Source: Sesamum alatum | Taxonomy: Eukaryota > Streptophyta > Magnoliopsida > Lamiales > Pedaliaceae | NCBI GenBank assembly: GCA_034509735.1 | Contig: JACGWO010000001.1 | Coordinates: 10,246,854 to 10,310,853 of the forward strand | Direction of reading: 5' to 3' | Length of the DNA stretch: 64,000 nucleotides | In this document: positions 24,071 to 34,172 of the stretch, piece by piece | Layout of the letters: each line of letters begins with the position of its first letter | How positions within the stretch are numbered: position 1 is the first letter of the stretch | Program-made: the position numbers and the translations under genes | Notes under the pieces: generated by a model | Told to the model about the DNA's origin: nothing | Seen by the model: the letters and a program-made list of their open reading frames with translations, nothing else | The model's database searches: none

Positions 24071-24921
24071 ACGCTACACTTATAAATTAAGAGGTTGTTT
24101 GTTTAAACTCATTTAAAACATCGTACTACATCGTATAAAAAAGTTATGAGGCTGTAAAATGTTAAAACTGATTATAAATAAGCTTATAAAGTGTTTGAAA
24201 ATAAGACTTTGAAACTAGTTAAAAAGTCTTTAATTGTTTTTAATGGATTTATAATTTTTTTTATATTATAAGTTATTATTAAAATGTGCATATAAAATTT
24301 TTCTCAATATTTTATAAGATACTTTGAAAAACTTATTAGGTTGTTCCCCAAAGTTTATCATAATGAAAAAATAGTAGGAGGGACTATATATGCAACTAAA
24401 TCCAAAACCCAAACAATTAATATGAAAGAAGAGGGGCATGGAAGAAGGTTGGTACATAATTATTTGGGGGGTTGAGCTAACAGTATTCAAGTCAGCAGTC
24501 AATGAAATAAGATGGACCTAGCCCAATATCTAGGCCCAAACGATTGTATTAGAAAAAGCTGAACTAAGGCCCATACTTGTTTGAATTAAACTATAATGAA
24601 CTCTTATAAAATTTATCATAATTATAATTATAAATACTCTCTGAAAACAACATTCCCTCCACCTAACAAATACTTTCGTGATAGCCCATCAAACATATAT
24701 CCATTATAAGAGATATATAATAATGGGTATTATTACAAGAGTATTTATAATTTTTCAAAACGTCGTAATTTGACCTGCTTTCATTATATTACCAAGGGAA
24801 TTCAGACTAAAGATTTATTGAGAGTAAACAAAAGAATGACATCAACACTGCTGAGGCTGTACAAACCAGACATGCTGCAAGTATGCAATCTTGTTTAGAG
24901 ACAAATTTGCCAGATTAGGAA
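24071..24921. other. Intergenic DNA with degenerate repeat fragments
   Basis: A GGTTGTTTGTTTAAACTC-style phrase near 24090 looks like the end of a worn hAT-type MITE. A second degenerate inverted repeat (AATTATAAATACTCTC against GAGTATTTATAATTTTTC, about 24598-24780) resembles the inner arms of elements D and L. The final part is the invertase 3' UTR. No gene is called. Confidence 0.4.
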
Positions 24922-27359
24922 TCAAAACGAGGATGATCGCTTCAGGACCGGTTTCATCTGCTTGTCTTCCTCGATCGCGACCATACCCAAATGGGAAGGA
25001 TCTTCGAGCATCATTTTTGCGACCAAATAGCCTGCAATCGACCATGTTTGGTGTTTTCGAGCTTGCTTCCCAACGTATCGCCCGAGCTTCCCATCGTAAT
25101 ACTCTGGCCAACCGTCTTTCGACAACCTTGTTTCAGCAAGTTCAATGGCACGTCTTGCAATCTGGGGGCGTCCCGTCTTGATGCATGCAGCTGTAAGGAG
25201 CCATAACAGCACTGACCATAGTAATTGAGCAACATGTCAGCGCATTTTTCGACATTTCTATTAAAATATAAAGAGATGTTTATAAAGATTAAGAAACTAC
25301 TATGCATTTGAAACTTCATATAGAATTTCTTTAGGCAACTGAAACTGTAGTCAGTAGATGGAACTTTGTCCGGCAAAAATTGTCAGAAATAGATTACCTG
25401 GCCATGATCCGCCGTTGTGGTAACTCCACCGTGTATTTTTGGGATCACATCCAGTTATGATCCGCCACTCGTGGCTCTCAATAGCAGGATAAGAAACTTT
25501 GAGAGGCATATCCCCTACCAACTCCTCCCAACGTGATTCAATAAGATCCATAATTGCCATTGCCTGTTCATGTGTTGCTAAGGAAGAAAGTATTGCTATG
25601 CAATTGCCAAGGCAAAACCAACGGAAATCCATATTTGAAGGGCCGACATTTCCAATGAAGTAGCCTCCATGCAGCGGCATAAAATCAAAAACCCATTCTG
25701 GCAGAGAATCTGGCATGACATTGAACTTGTTGACTGCAGTGTGAGAATACTCCTCAGTTTTGTATCGATATATGTCATTAAGCTGCTTCAGATCCAACCA
25801 AAAGTAACTTCTCATGTGATAGCTCAAGGCGTGCAGGCGCTTGATAATGCGTTCTATAAATTCCTCCCCAGGACCATCTTGCTTGAGTAAAAGCAAGGCG
25901 CATCTCAAAGCCATGAAGAAGAGAGCTTGTATCTCAATCGGGTATCCATAGACGCCCTATACGAACACATATTTCAACGCAACATGTAGTCGGGAAAAAA
26001 TGCAAAAGCACATGAAACAAGCATTGGAATGAAAAGAGAAAAAACATGTAACATTTATCACAACAAAATTTATGACCACTATATTTTGCAAACTAGTTTG
26101 TTTCCACCTCACCACATCGGATCCACACGCATAATAATTGATGTTCTGGTATGGAACTGTGGTGTAGACTGGAGAACTCACCATTCTACGATCAATCATA
26201 CTGCATCCATCAGCACAGAGAAGCGTCGGAAAGGTATCAAATCCTTCAGAGAGGCATAAACTGAGTATCAGGCGCATTCCTTTCTGGCATTCAGGCCTCT
26301 CAGCCAAAGATGTGTCTCCAGTCGATTTTGTGTATGCTCGTAGAAGTATAATCCACCAAAAGCCAGAATCAACTGGAGCCACTCTTCCAATTGCACTTTC
26401 ACCAAAATCTGCTATCAAGGTCTCAGTATTCCTGGTTGGATCATGTAGTACTTTAAAACTGGCCGGCATAACACCTTCTCCCAGTTGGAACCTATCAATC
26501 CTTTTCTCCCATGATTGGAGGCGAAGGGTCTTCAGGATAAAATTTTTTACAATTTCAGGTTCCCCATTCATTAGAAAAGCCAGTGCACTTGGAACGAAAT
26601 CCCTGACAAATACCTACAGAAGTTAAAGCTTCAGAATCAACATGAACAAGTCTAAAGGGCTAAAAAACTTTTTGCATACATTGTGGAAACAACAAGGGGT
26701 CACTAATACACTATACATGTGTATAACTTACACTAATTCTATATTCTGTTCAAATCATGCTTTTTGTAGACATTCAAAGTTGTGGAACTGCTATATTTTA
26801 CCTTCAACCATCAACAGTGGTCTCGAATAAGCTAACAAAGCAATTAAGGGGATGCACTTCACCATAACTAGGGTGACCAATCCACTAGACAAAAATAAAG
26901 CATATTCTATGTGAAGCCCTTCACCTGATCATAGTTGAGGTTTTCTTCTGAGTTGTCTAATGCGGCGATCGTCCCAACAGGCTGGCCACGAAAGTACACC
27001 AACGAGCGCCTTAGATTATCCCAAGCCTCAGCTACCATGGGATGCGGCTCATTGCTCATCCCATAGCCAAATTGCGACTTGGGCGTACTGAACCCTGACC
27101 TTCTACCAGGTGAAAAGAAACTATCTAAAACGTCAAAAGCTCGATAGAAGTTATCTGCTCTAGAGGGTGGATGAGGAGAGAACCCCAAAGGCAACTCAGT
27201 AAGCGACCTTTCATCAAACGATCTCTGTCTCTCCAAATTCAAATTTCTGGGCCGATCCGGCAGCCTTGTAAAATCGTATTCGTCCAATTCATGCACACTG
27301 CTTGAATCAACATTCTTAACACTACCATTTTGTGGCACATCTACTGTAAGTGTGGACAT
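24922..27359 (-). CDS. Alkaline/neutral invertase, cytosolic type (GH100)
   Basis: Four coding exons on the minus strand: 27359-26925, 26613-26182, 25956-25398, 25211-24922; 571 residues, typical of cytosolic CINV proteins. It cleaves sucrose to glucose and fructose at neutral pH and, unlike vacuolar and wall invertases, is not glycosylated. GH100 landmarks are [82 protein letters not shown], the [19 protein letters not shown] block and [14 protein letters not shown]. No transit peptide is seen, which favours the cytosolic clade. The N-terminus has RQRSFDERS, and the C-terminus ends LKRSSSF, a plausible kinase and 14-3-3 site by analogy with CINV1. Exon 1 begins at the first ATG after an inferred 5'UTR intron. 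Confidence 0.96.
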
Positions 27360-27545
27360 TCTTGCAAACTCTCGACCACCAATATAATTACTCCCAGATC
27401 CTCAATACTCTGCATTTTTTCAATTCAGATAAATGGTAAGCAGACATACTAATTCACACACAAAACATGCAAAATCGCATATGAGAAATCAAATATATGA
27501 ACGGTCAACAATTGTCAACAACAAACAATCCAGCGTCTTCAGATC

Positions 27546-27589
<44 letters not shown>

Positions 27590-28382
27590 ACCCTCCTTTC
27601 TTCTGATTATTTGATGATTGAGAAATAACGAAGTAATATCAACTGCAAAACCCCCTTGATCTCCTTATTTTCAGAAACAATCTCTAGAAACAGACAGAAA
27701 CACAAGACATGAAGAAATTCCCATAAATCAAACCAAAGATGGCAGGCAAACATGCATCAATCAGGATAAACAAGTCAATCAAAACAATCCATGTATCCAA
27801 AACATGCCCCAAATCCCCGAAGAAACAACAAAAACCAAACTGAATCATTAAACCCAAAACTCATTTCACTTACATGAACTCACCCCGACTAGTTCGCTGG
27901 AAAAAATATCAACCGAGGCGGCGTGAACATGTATACGTGTATCGATGTGTGCAAGATGGAACGCCTGCTCACGTAGAGAACGTGAAAGGGCAGAGGAAAA
28001 AAAAAAAGGATTTCGACTGAGTGAATTTGGTGAGGGACGGGTGATATAGAGCATGGGAAGTCGAGCTCTGCCAGCACTGCAGGTTGTTGGCGGAGAATTT
28101 TGTCGGTTTGCACGCGCCGTTGTCGTGATAGAGCCTGTGACTGGTTGACGGGAAAATTTTTGCATCAGTTTTCAAATTCTTTTTTAACGTACACTTCATT
28201 GTGTGTTTCAGTGTCATAAATTTGTATTCAAAGCCTCATAAATCTTAACTTTTAAGTATCATTTATTCATTTGAGTTAATTTCAGAATTAATTTTAATTT
28301 AATTATTATAGATCTGAACTCTTTGTTTCTTTTTGTATTGGTGTAATAAAATTTTGTTTTTAAAAAAAAATATTATATATTA
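27360..28382 (-). other. Invertase 5' leader with an inferred UTR intron, and promoter
   Basis: On the minus strand, a donor at 27883 (GGG|GTGAGT) and an acceptor before 27409 (TGCAG|AGTATTG) would remove a 474-base leader intron. The intron contains a TA/TG microsatellite. Exon 1 would start near 28130 in a pyrimidine-rich leader. The splice sites are read from sequence; the transcript model is inferred. The small minus-strand frames here are leader noise. Confidence 0.45.
27548..27591. repeat. Compound microsatellite (TA)n(TG)n
   Basis: About 7 TA repeats run directly into about 13 TG repeats, within the inferred 5'UTR intron of the invertase gene. Likely length-variable between individuals. 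Confidence 0.9.
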
Positions 28383-28760
28383 GGCAAAATATTTTTAGTC
28401 TTGTAACTATAGATCGTTAGCACTTTTGGTCCTGTAACTTACTCCATTTACAAATTTAGTCCTTTTTGACGAATTTGGTCCTGAACATCTCAAATTTTGT
28501 ATTTTTTTGGCAAATTTTGTCATGTGTTTATAACTTTGGTCCTATTCTCACTCGAAGTGAATACGCTCATTTTTTGTCCTGTAATTATATGACACCAGGA
28601 CCAAGTTTGTCAACACATGACTAAATTTGCCAAAAAAGACCAAATCTGATATGTGTTCTACTAAATTTGTCATAAAAGAACTAAATGTGTAAATGAAGTA
28701 AGTTATAGGACCAAAAGTGCTAACAACCTAAAGTTATAGGACTAAAATTATAATTTTGCC
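28383..28760. mobile_element. Foldback MITE F with perfect 9-bp TSD
   Basis: TATATATTA lies exactly outside both ends (28374-28382 and 28761-28769). The termini read GGCAAAATATTTTTAGTC and, in reverse complement, GGCAAAATTATAATTTTAGTC. The two arms (GTTAGCACTTTTGGTCCT against AGGACCAAAAGTGCTAAC) fold almost end to end. There is no coding capacity. The inserted copy abuts the Helitron remnant at 28769. Confidence 0.85.
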
Positions 28761-28768
28761 TATATATT

Positions 28769-29054
28769 ACTAGTTGTCGTGGCAAACCGTTTCTGCGTGC
28801 ATATGATAAATAATTTTTTACACTTGAAAATATATTATAAATAAGAGTCAAATATATAAACTAACACATCACATTAAAAAAAAAAGAAAAGAAAGAAAAA
28901 TCTAATTTATATATTAATAAAATTTGAAATGTTGAATAAAGTAGTTATCATATCAGTTGAGGGTTATTTTTGACATTACAAAAAAGCGGTGCGACGTTGT
29001 CATTAACCGTCATTTATGAGTAAAATAGAGGTTTTTTTTATATAATAATATAAA
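28769..29054 (-). mobile_element. Short non-autonomous Helitron remnant, copy 2
   Basis: This aligns over its length with 2200-2473. Its minus-strand 3' end reads CTAGT, fitting CTRRT at the same position as CTGAT in copy 1. The 5' end (TTTATATTATTATATAAA) is a worn form of TCTATACTATTATAAAA. Foldback elements have inserted at or beside both of its ends, so the flanking AT dinucleotide can no longer be judged. Confidence 0.65.
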
Positions 29055-29059
29055 TATAT

Positions 29060-29857
29060 GGGGTAAATACAGTTACCACCCCTGAAGTATTCACACCATA
29101 TCAATTACCTCCGTAAAGTATTAAAACCTTCAAAAAAAAACCCTGGCCTTCTAACTCCTTTCATTTTTAAGTTCAAAAAGTCCATTTTACCCTTACTAAA
29201 AATTGCTTTTTGAAAAATAATTAAAAGAATTTTTAAAATACCAAAACCACTCTTTTTTGAAATTTTGTCTAATTCTAGTTTCACTTGTTCATCGAGCTCT
29301 TTTTATTTTCATAATACTAAAGTACTTGGAGCTCATTTTATTTTAGTTTCCCTTGTTTGTCAAACCAAATTAAAAATAAATTTATACATGCATATATATA
29401 TATATATGTTTACTTAAACAAATATAAAATTAATAAACCGAAAGAGCTGATCATGAGCTAATAAGAAATATACAATTAATATATATATATGGTAATTATA
29501 TAAATGAAAAAATTATATAAATGTATAAATTTATATTTTTTAACTTAGTTTGACAAATAAGTAAAACTAAAATAAAATGAGCTCCGAATACTTTACAATT
29601 ATAAAAATAAAAAAGATCTCGATGAACAATTGAAAATAAATTAGATAAAACTTAAGAAAATAGTGGTTTTTGTATTTTAAAAATCCCTTTAATTTTTTTT
29701 TTTTCATAAATTCATTTTTTAATAAGGGTAAAATGGACTTTTTAAACTTCAAAATTAAAGGTGTTAGAAGGTTATGGGGTGTTTTGAAGGTTTTAATACT
29801 TTATGGGAGTAATTGATGTAAGGTGAATACTTCAGGGGTGATAATTGTATTTAGCCC
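29060..29857. mobile_element. Foldback MITE G with perfect 9-bp TSD
   Basis: TAAATATAT flanks both ends exactly (29051-29059 and 29858-29866). The termini GGGGTAAATACAGTTACCAC and, in reverse complement, GGGCTAAATACAATTATCAC continue into arms that match for well over 150 bases (CCTGAAGTATTCAC, AAAGTATTAAAACCTTCAAAA, AGTCCATTTTACCC). The AT-rich middle also folds on itself. There is no coding capacity. Among the best-preserved foldbacks in the window. Confidence 0.88.
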
Positions 29858-29890
29858 TAAATATATTAATAAAGATCAAAACAAAATACA

Positions 29891-30770
29891 TTAGGGGGTA
29901 GTATGCCTAATAGAAGCAAATGATACATCATTTAGAATAACATCTTTGGCAAAAGTAGGTAATCCATCAAAAGTCTGGTTGTGCCACAAAATCATAGCTG
30001 CCGATTGTGCAAAAGTGTCGGCAACTCGATTAGCCTCCATATAGCAAAATACAGCCTTAACAGAATATTCAGTTAAGATCTTCAAGCAATCCCTAAGCAA
30101 AGAGATGAGCACCTTCGGAGCTGGTTCCTCCCTACATAGAAGAAAAAGAATGAATTGAGAATCACTCTCAATGATAAGATCACTAATATTTTTCTTTCGA
30201 GCCACTATTAAAAAATTATGTAAAGCCCATAATTCAACTGTATTATTAGTATGTATCCCTATATAGTTAGAGAAAGCGGCGACAAACTTGGTGTCTGAAT
30301 TGCGTAAAATACCCCCACACCCTGAAGGACCTAAATTACCTAAGGAGGATTCGTCTATATTAAGCTTAAACCATACTGGGGGAGGAGGTTGCCATTTGCA
30401 GAGAATTTCATATGTTTGTCTTTCCTTTCGATTTGCAAAAAACGGAGATTCCTTAGCAGTATGAATGCTATCATGTGCAAGTAATCATAGAAAAAACTTA
30501 ACTTTAGGAATAATAGGAAGTTTTCAAATATTTGACCATGAAAGTTGTGGGATATTGATATGCAGTTGTGAATAAAAGAGCCAAGAGTAAGCACTTTTAG
30601 TAGAAAACACACCTAAAAATTCCCAATTCCAAATAGAAAAATCTGGTTGAGGAGTAACACATAATGGGATGGAAAGAATTTGCTCGACAATAAATCTTGG
30701 AAGGTAAGGTCAACAATGTTTAAGTCCCAACTTTTTTCAGGTGATATGATGGAGCTTACTTGGAGATTTT
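29891..30770 (-). pseudogene. LINE-type retrotransposon ORF2 3' fragment (zf-RVT plus RNase H)
   Basis: Read on the minus strand from about 30770. First comes a remnant (SWDLNIVDLTFQD, then after a frame change IVEQILSIPL and PDFSIWNWEFLGVFSTKSAYSW). It continues into a zinc-binding reverse-transcriptase-associated segment (KLPIIPKVKFFL...LLAHDSIHTA). In that segment two positions expected to be Trp are TGA stops. From about 30480 to the stop at 29891 the frame is open. It encodes an RNase H domain with all four expected acidic residues: FKLNIDES, TVELWAL, IESDSQF and NRVADTFAQ. The RT and endonuclease parts are absent. It is a 5'-truncated, dead non-LTR element bordered by foldback insertions. 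Confidence 0.8.
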
Positions 30771-31210
30771 TCTATGATCTCCTAACACACTTTCAGGTAC
30801 ATAGGGTTGCACGAATGAGTAATTGAGATGTATTTTTTAATTAAAAATAATAAATTAAATTATAAATTGCTATGGGGCCACATATAATATGTGTGTAGAT
30901 GGATATTTGACATGAATGTGTGACATAATAATTCTTTAGCAGTTAATTGTGGCCTTACGCCCTATATTTTGGAATGTACCGTGTGTAACATCTATGTAAC
31001 CCAAAGTCATATTAGTGTATAATAAATATTGAGGGTGATTATACTTGATCTAGTGCATACTTGCACAAAAATACTTATGTTTTTGTACGATTTATTATCC
31101 ACTCTAATTAGAGCAGCACGATTGTGTTATAAAAGACCATCTTGCAAGGTGATAATTGATTAGAAGATTTTGATATCTAATAAAATATTGTATTAAAATA
31201 ATTATGATAA
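30771..31210. other. AT-rich intergenic spacer
   Basis: No gene or recognisable element was found. It lies between the LINE fragment and the next foldback, inside the 28.4-33.9 kb repeat block. Confidence 0.4.
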
Positions 31211-31492
31211 GGGTAAAATGCAAACCCCACAGCGTATGGAGTGATTTGCACTTTGCCACTAATCATTTTTTTTTTTTTTACAAATTACTTTCCAACCTTT
31301 ATAAGCTTTGCACTGTGGCCATGCGCGTGTGTGTTTCGAACAAGCGAAAAATACACTAATTTTGGCATAAAAATATAAAGCAATATTAATATGCAAAAAT
31401 TATAAAATTTAGGAGGTAATTTGTAAAAAAAAAATGATTGAGGGGTCAAAGTGCAAATGACCCCAGATGTTGGGGGTGTATGCATTTTACCC
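31211..31492. mobile_element. Foldback MITE H with perfect 9-bp TSD
   Basis: TTATGATAA flanks both ends exactly (31202-31210 and 31493-31501). The termini GGGTAAAATGCAAACCCC and, in reverse complement, GGGTAAAATGCATACACCCC pair, and arms of about 100 bases (TGCACTTTG against CAAAGTGCA, TTACAAATTACT against AGGTAATTTGTAA) enclose a short loop. No coding capacity. Confidence 0.88.
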
Positions 31493-31506
31493 TTATGATA
31501 ATATAA

Positions 31507-32742
31507 GAGGTTATTTTTATTTTAGTCCCTGTGTTTTAAAATAATTTTCAAAATTGTCCAATTTTTATTTTTCACTTTCATACTTTCGATGAAATTCCGA
31601 CCAGTTTTTCTTTCAAGTGAAGGGTATTCTTATACTTTCTCTATATTTATCCAAAAACAAAAAAACAAAAAAAACATGAGGGCTGTAAAATAGTTTTTTA
31701 CAACAATTGGGAGAGTAAATCACAAGCCCAAATCACTGTTTCCTCAAAGAATCCTAAACCCCAATCTTTTAGTTGTTGTTTTAGTTTTTTTCTTTTTTTT
31801 TATATGTTATTTTGCATTTAGTTTTTCAGTTTTTCTGCATTTTTTTCAATTTCTGTTTCATCTTTTTATTCTATTTTGGTATTTTTTTTGCTTCGATTTG
31901 TTTTTCTGCAATTTTTATGTTTCTATATCTGTATTTTTTTTTCTACATTTTTTGTTGCGTCTGCATTCTTTATGTTTCAGTTTATATTTTATTCATTTTC
32001 TTATTTTTCATGTGTTTGAACATGACTTGAATTTGTAGCACAATAGTTGGAGGAGGGTGGCAGAACATTTTGACGATGGAATGCTCATCTTTTGTCTATT
32101 TTTTTTATGATATTCTGCAACAACACAACACAAATAGTTTTTGATATATTGACATAGTGCAAATATTTTTATCTTAATTTTTTTATATATATATTGACAA
32201 ACAACTTTTTGATGTATTCTGGCAATGCATATTTTGTTTGTCTTTGCAACAAATTCGGGCTTTTGTTATTTACTGTTTCTTGTTCATTTTTTACAAGTTC
32301 AGTCTTTTAATACAGGTTTACAAAGCATTAAACAGGGAGTATGTGTAAATTTTCATACCTAAATTATGGTATGAAAATTACAATTTTCTCCTTTTTTTTT
32401 TTTTTTGTTAAATTTGGTTTGTGCATTTCATTTTTAATTGCACCATATATTTATAAGGGAGTATGCTTTGTAAAATGTCAAATTTCAACTATCAATAATG
32501 ACCGTCAAATAGTCAAATTGCAACGGTCATAAATAATTAAATTGAAATTGATTTTGAAAATAGATGAATGCTTTTGCACTTGTCCAATTTTACTAAAAGT
32601 TTTAGGCGCATTTTTGACAAAGGCCATTTTTTTACTAAAAAATTGGCCGCAATTCCAACGGAAGGATGAAATTAAAAAAAAAAAATGAATTATTTTGAAA
32701 TCATTTTAAAACACAGGGACTCGTGTTAGTGTAATGTACCTC
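31507..32742. mobile_element. Long foldback element I with T-rich interior
   Basis: The left arm carries GTCCCTGTGTTTTAAAAT, and the right arm carries its exact complement ATTTTAAAACACAGGGAC at about 32704-32721. Both continue in shared wording (TCAAAATT, AATTTCATC). The outermost GAGGT matches on both sides, but no target duplication is evident. The interior at about 31750-32020 is an extreme poly-pyrimidine stretch with no gene. Confidence 0.65.
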
Positions 32743-32822
32743 AAAGTATGTTTGTGTAAACTTTTACAACTAAGTTACATTTGTAATTATAACTAAAATA
32801 TCAATAAATATAATTTTTTTTA

Positions 32823-33884
32823 GGGGAAATGCTACATTTGATTCCATAAGTTTTCATTAAGAATCATTTTAGTCTCTTAAGTTCATTTATTGACTTTAGC
32901 ATCCCTAAACTTTAATTTTTATCTTAGTTTGATCCCCTTGACCATCTTATGGCAAAAATGTGCCGGATCTTGATTTTTGGGAGGGTAAAATGGTCAACTT
33001 AAGTTTAATTTTCTCACTTTAGTTTCTTAAATTTATAAACTTGTCAAATCATTTTTTGGATGCAACAGAGCTTTTTTTTGTTTTTTTTTAATATTTTTAT
33101 ATGTTAAATTTGATATGATTTTCATGCTTGGATATTGCGCAACTTAAAATAAAATAACTTTTTTTTTCATCTTCATAAGTTACAAAAAAAATTACAATTT
33201 AAAATAAATTTTATAAAACTTATATAATATGGATATATTATAAAATAATTTGAGCCATTTTTAATTTTAGGAATTAATGATAAGTCTAAGAAAATTAAAT
33301 CTTAACAATATTTATTAATATTAACAACGGCGATTTTAAATAAAAAGTTGGTGGAATATACTTTTTAATTAAATTATTTGATGGATTTCACACACATATA
33401 TATATAAATTCATTTTAAGAGATTTTTATAGAACTTTTTCTATAATATGGAGTTATATATTTTATAAAAACTCTTAAAATAAATTAATATATACATATGA
33501 AATCCACCAAAAAATCTACTTCAAAAGTATATTTCATAAATTTCCTATTCAAAACGTTCACAATAATTTCAGGTTTTCATTATTCACATATAGTTATTAC
33601 ATCATATTCAGCGTAAAAAAATATAAAAGAGTTATTTTTTCAATTAAAAAAGGATCAATTTGATAATTTTATAAATTTAAGGGACTAAAATGAGATTCAA
33701 ACTTAGATTGATCATTTTTATTTTAAAAAAAATCAAAATTCGACCATATTTTTGTCGAAAAATAATCAGAGGGGCCAAATTGAGGTAAAAACTAAAATAT
33801 ATGGATGTTAAAGTAAAAAAAATAAACTTAAAGAATTAAAATAATTCTAAACAAAAATCTAAGTACCAAATGTAGTATTTACCC
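32823..33884. mobile_element. Long foldback element J
   Basis: The left end GGGGAAATGCTACATTTG pairs with the right end, which in reverse complement reads GGGTAAATACTACATTTG. The arms share AGTTTTGATCCCCTT-like and AAACTTAAG-like words, and an inner inverted repeat lies around 33380-33540. It is 1.06 kb long, with no coding capacity. Flanking bases do not show a clear 9-bp duplication, so the insertion looks older than F, G and H. Confidence 0.68.
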
Positions 33885-34172
33885 AACTTTTATAAAGTAA
33901 AGACAAAGCATTAGGGCTGTAAATGTAATTTACCCTTGCAAATATGCAAAGGTTTGGGTACTAAATTGTTTGTCTCTTTCCATATTCTTCTTAAGTTCTC
34001 ATTTCCCCCCGTTTTGCGGGTACTTCTATTCTACTTGCCCTGCCGCTGCCGCTGCCGCTGCCGCTGCCGCCTACAAAAGAGCAAGAGCAAGCGGGCAGCG
34101 CCGCGCCATCGGTTCGGTGAAATTTCGTTACATTAAGCAGCCCGCAGCTACTCTGCGTAAAACTCGAACGTC
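33885..34172 (+). other. URB2 promoter and 5' leader with GCC-GCT hexamer repeat
   Basis: About five copies of GCCGCT run from 34041 to 34071, ahead of the URB2 start codon. No ATG-initiated upstream frame overlaps the start; the only upstream ATG (33944) opens a frame of a few codons. Confidence 0.6.

Noticed and set aside
27866..28217. Three minus-strand frames upstream of the invertase
   Set aside because: They fall in the pyrimidine-rich 5' leader and promoter, with no conserved sequence.
28383..33884. Possibility that the repeat block is an LTR retrotransposon
   Set aside because: No pair of direct long terminal repeats, primer-binding site or polypurine tract was seen; the repeats are inverted and individually bounded by 9-bp duplications.
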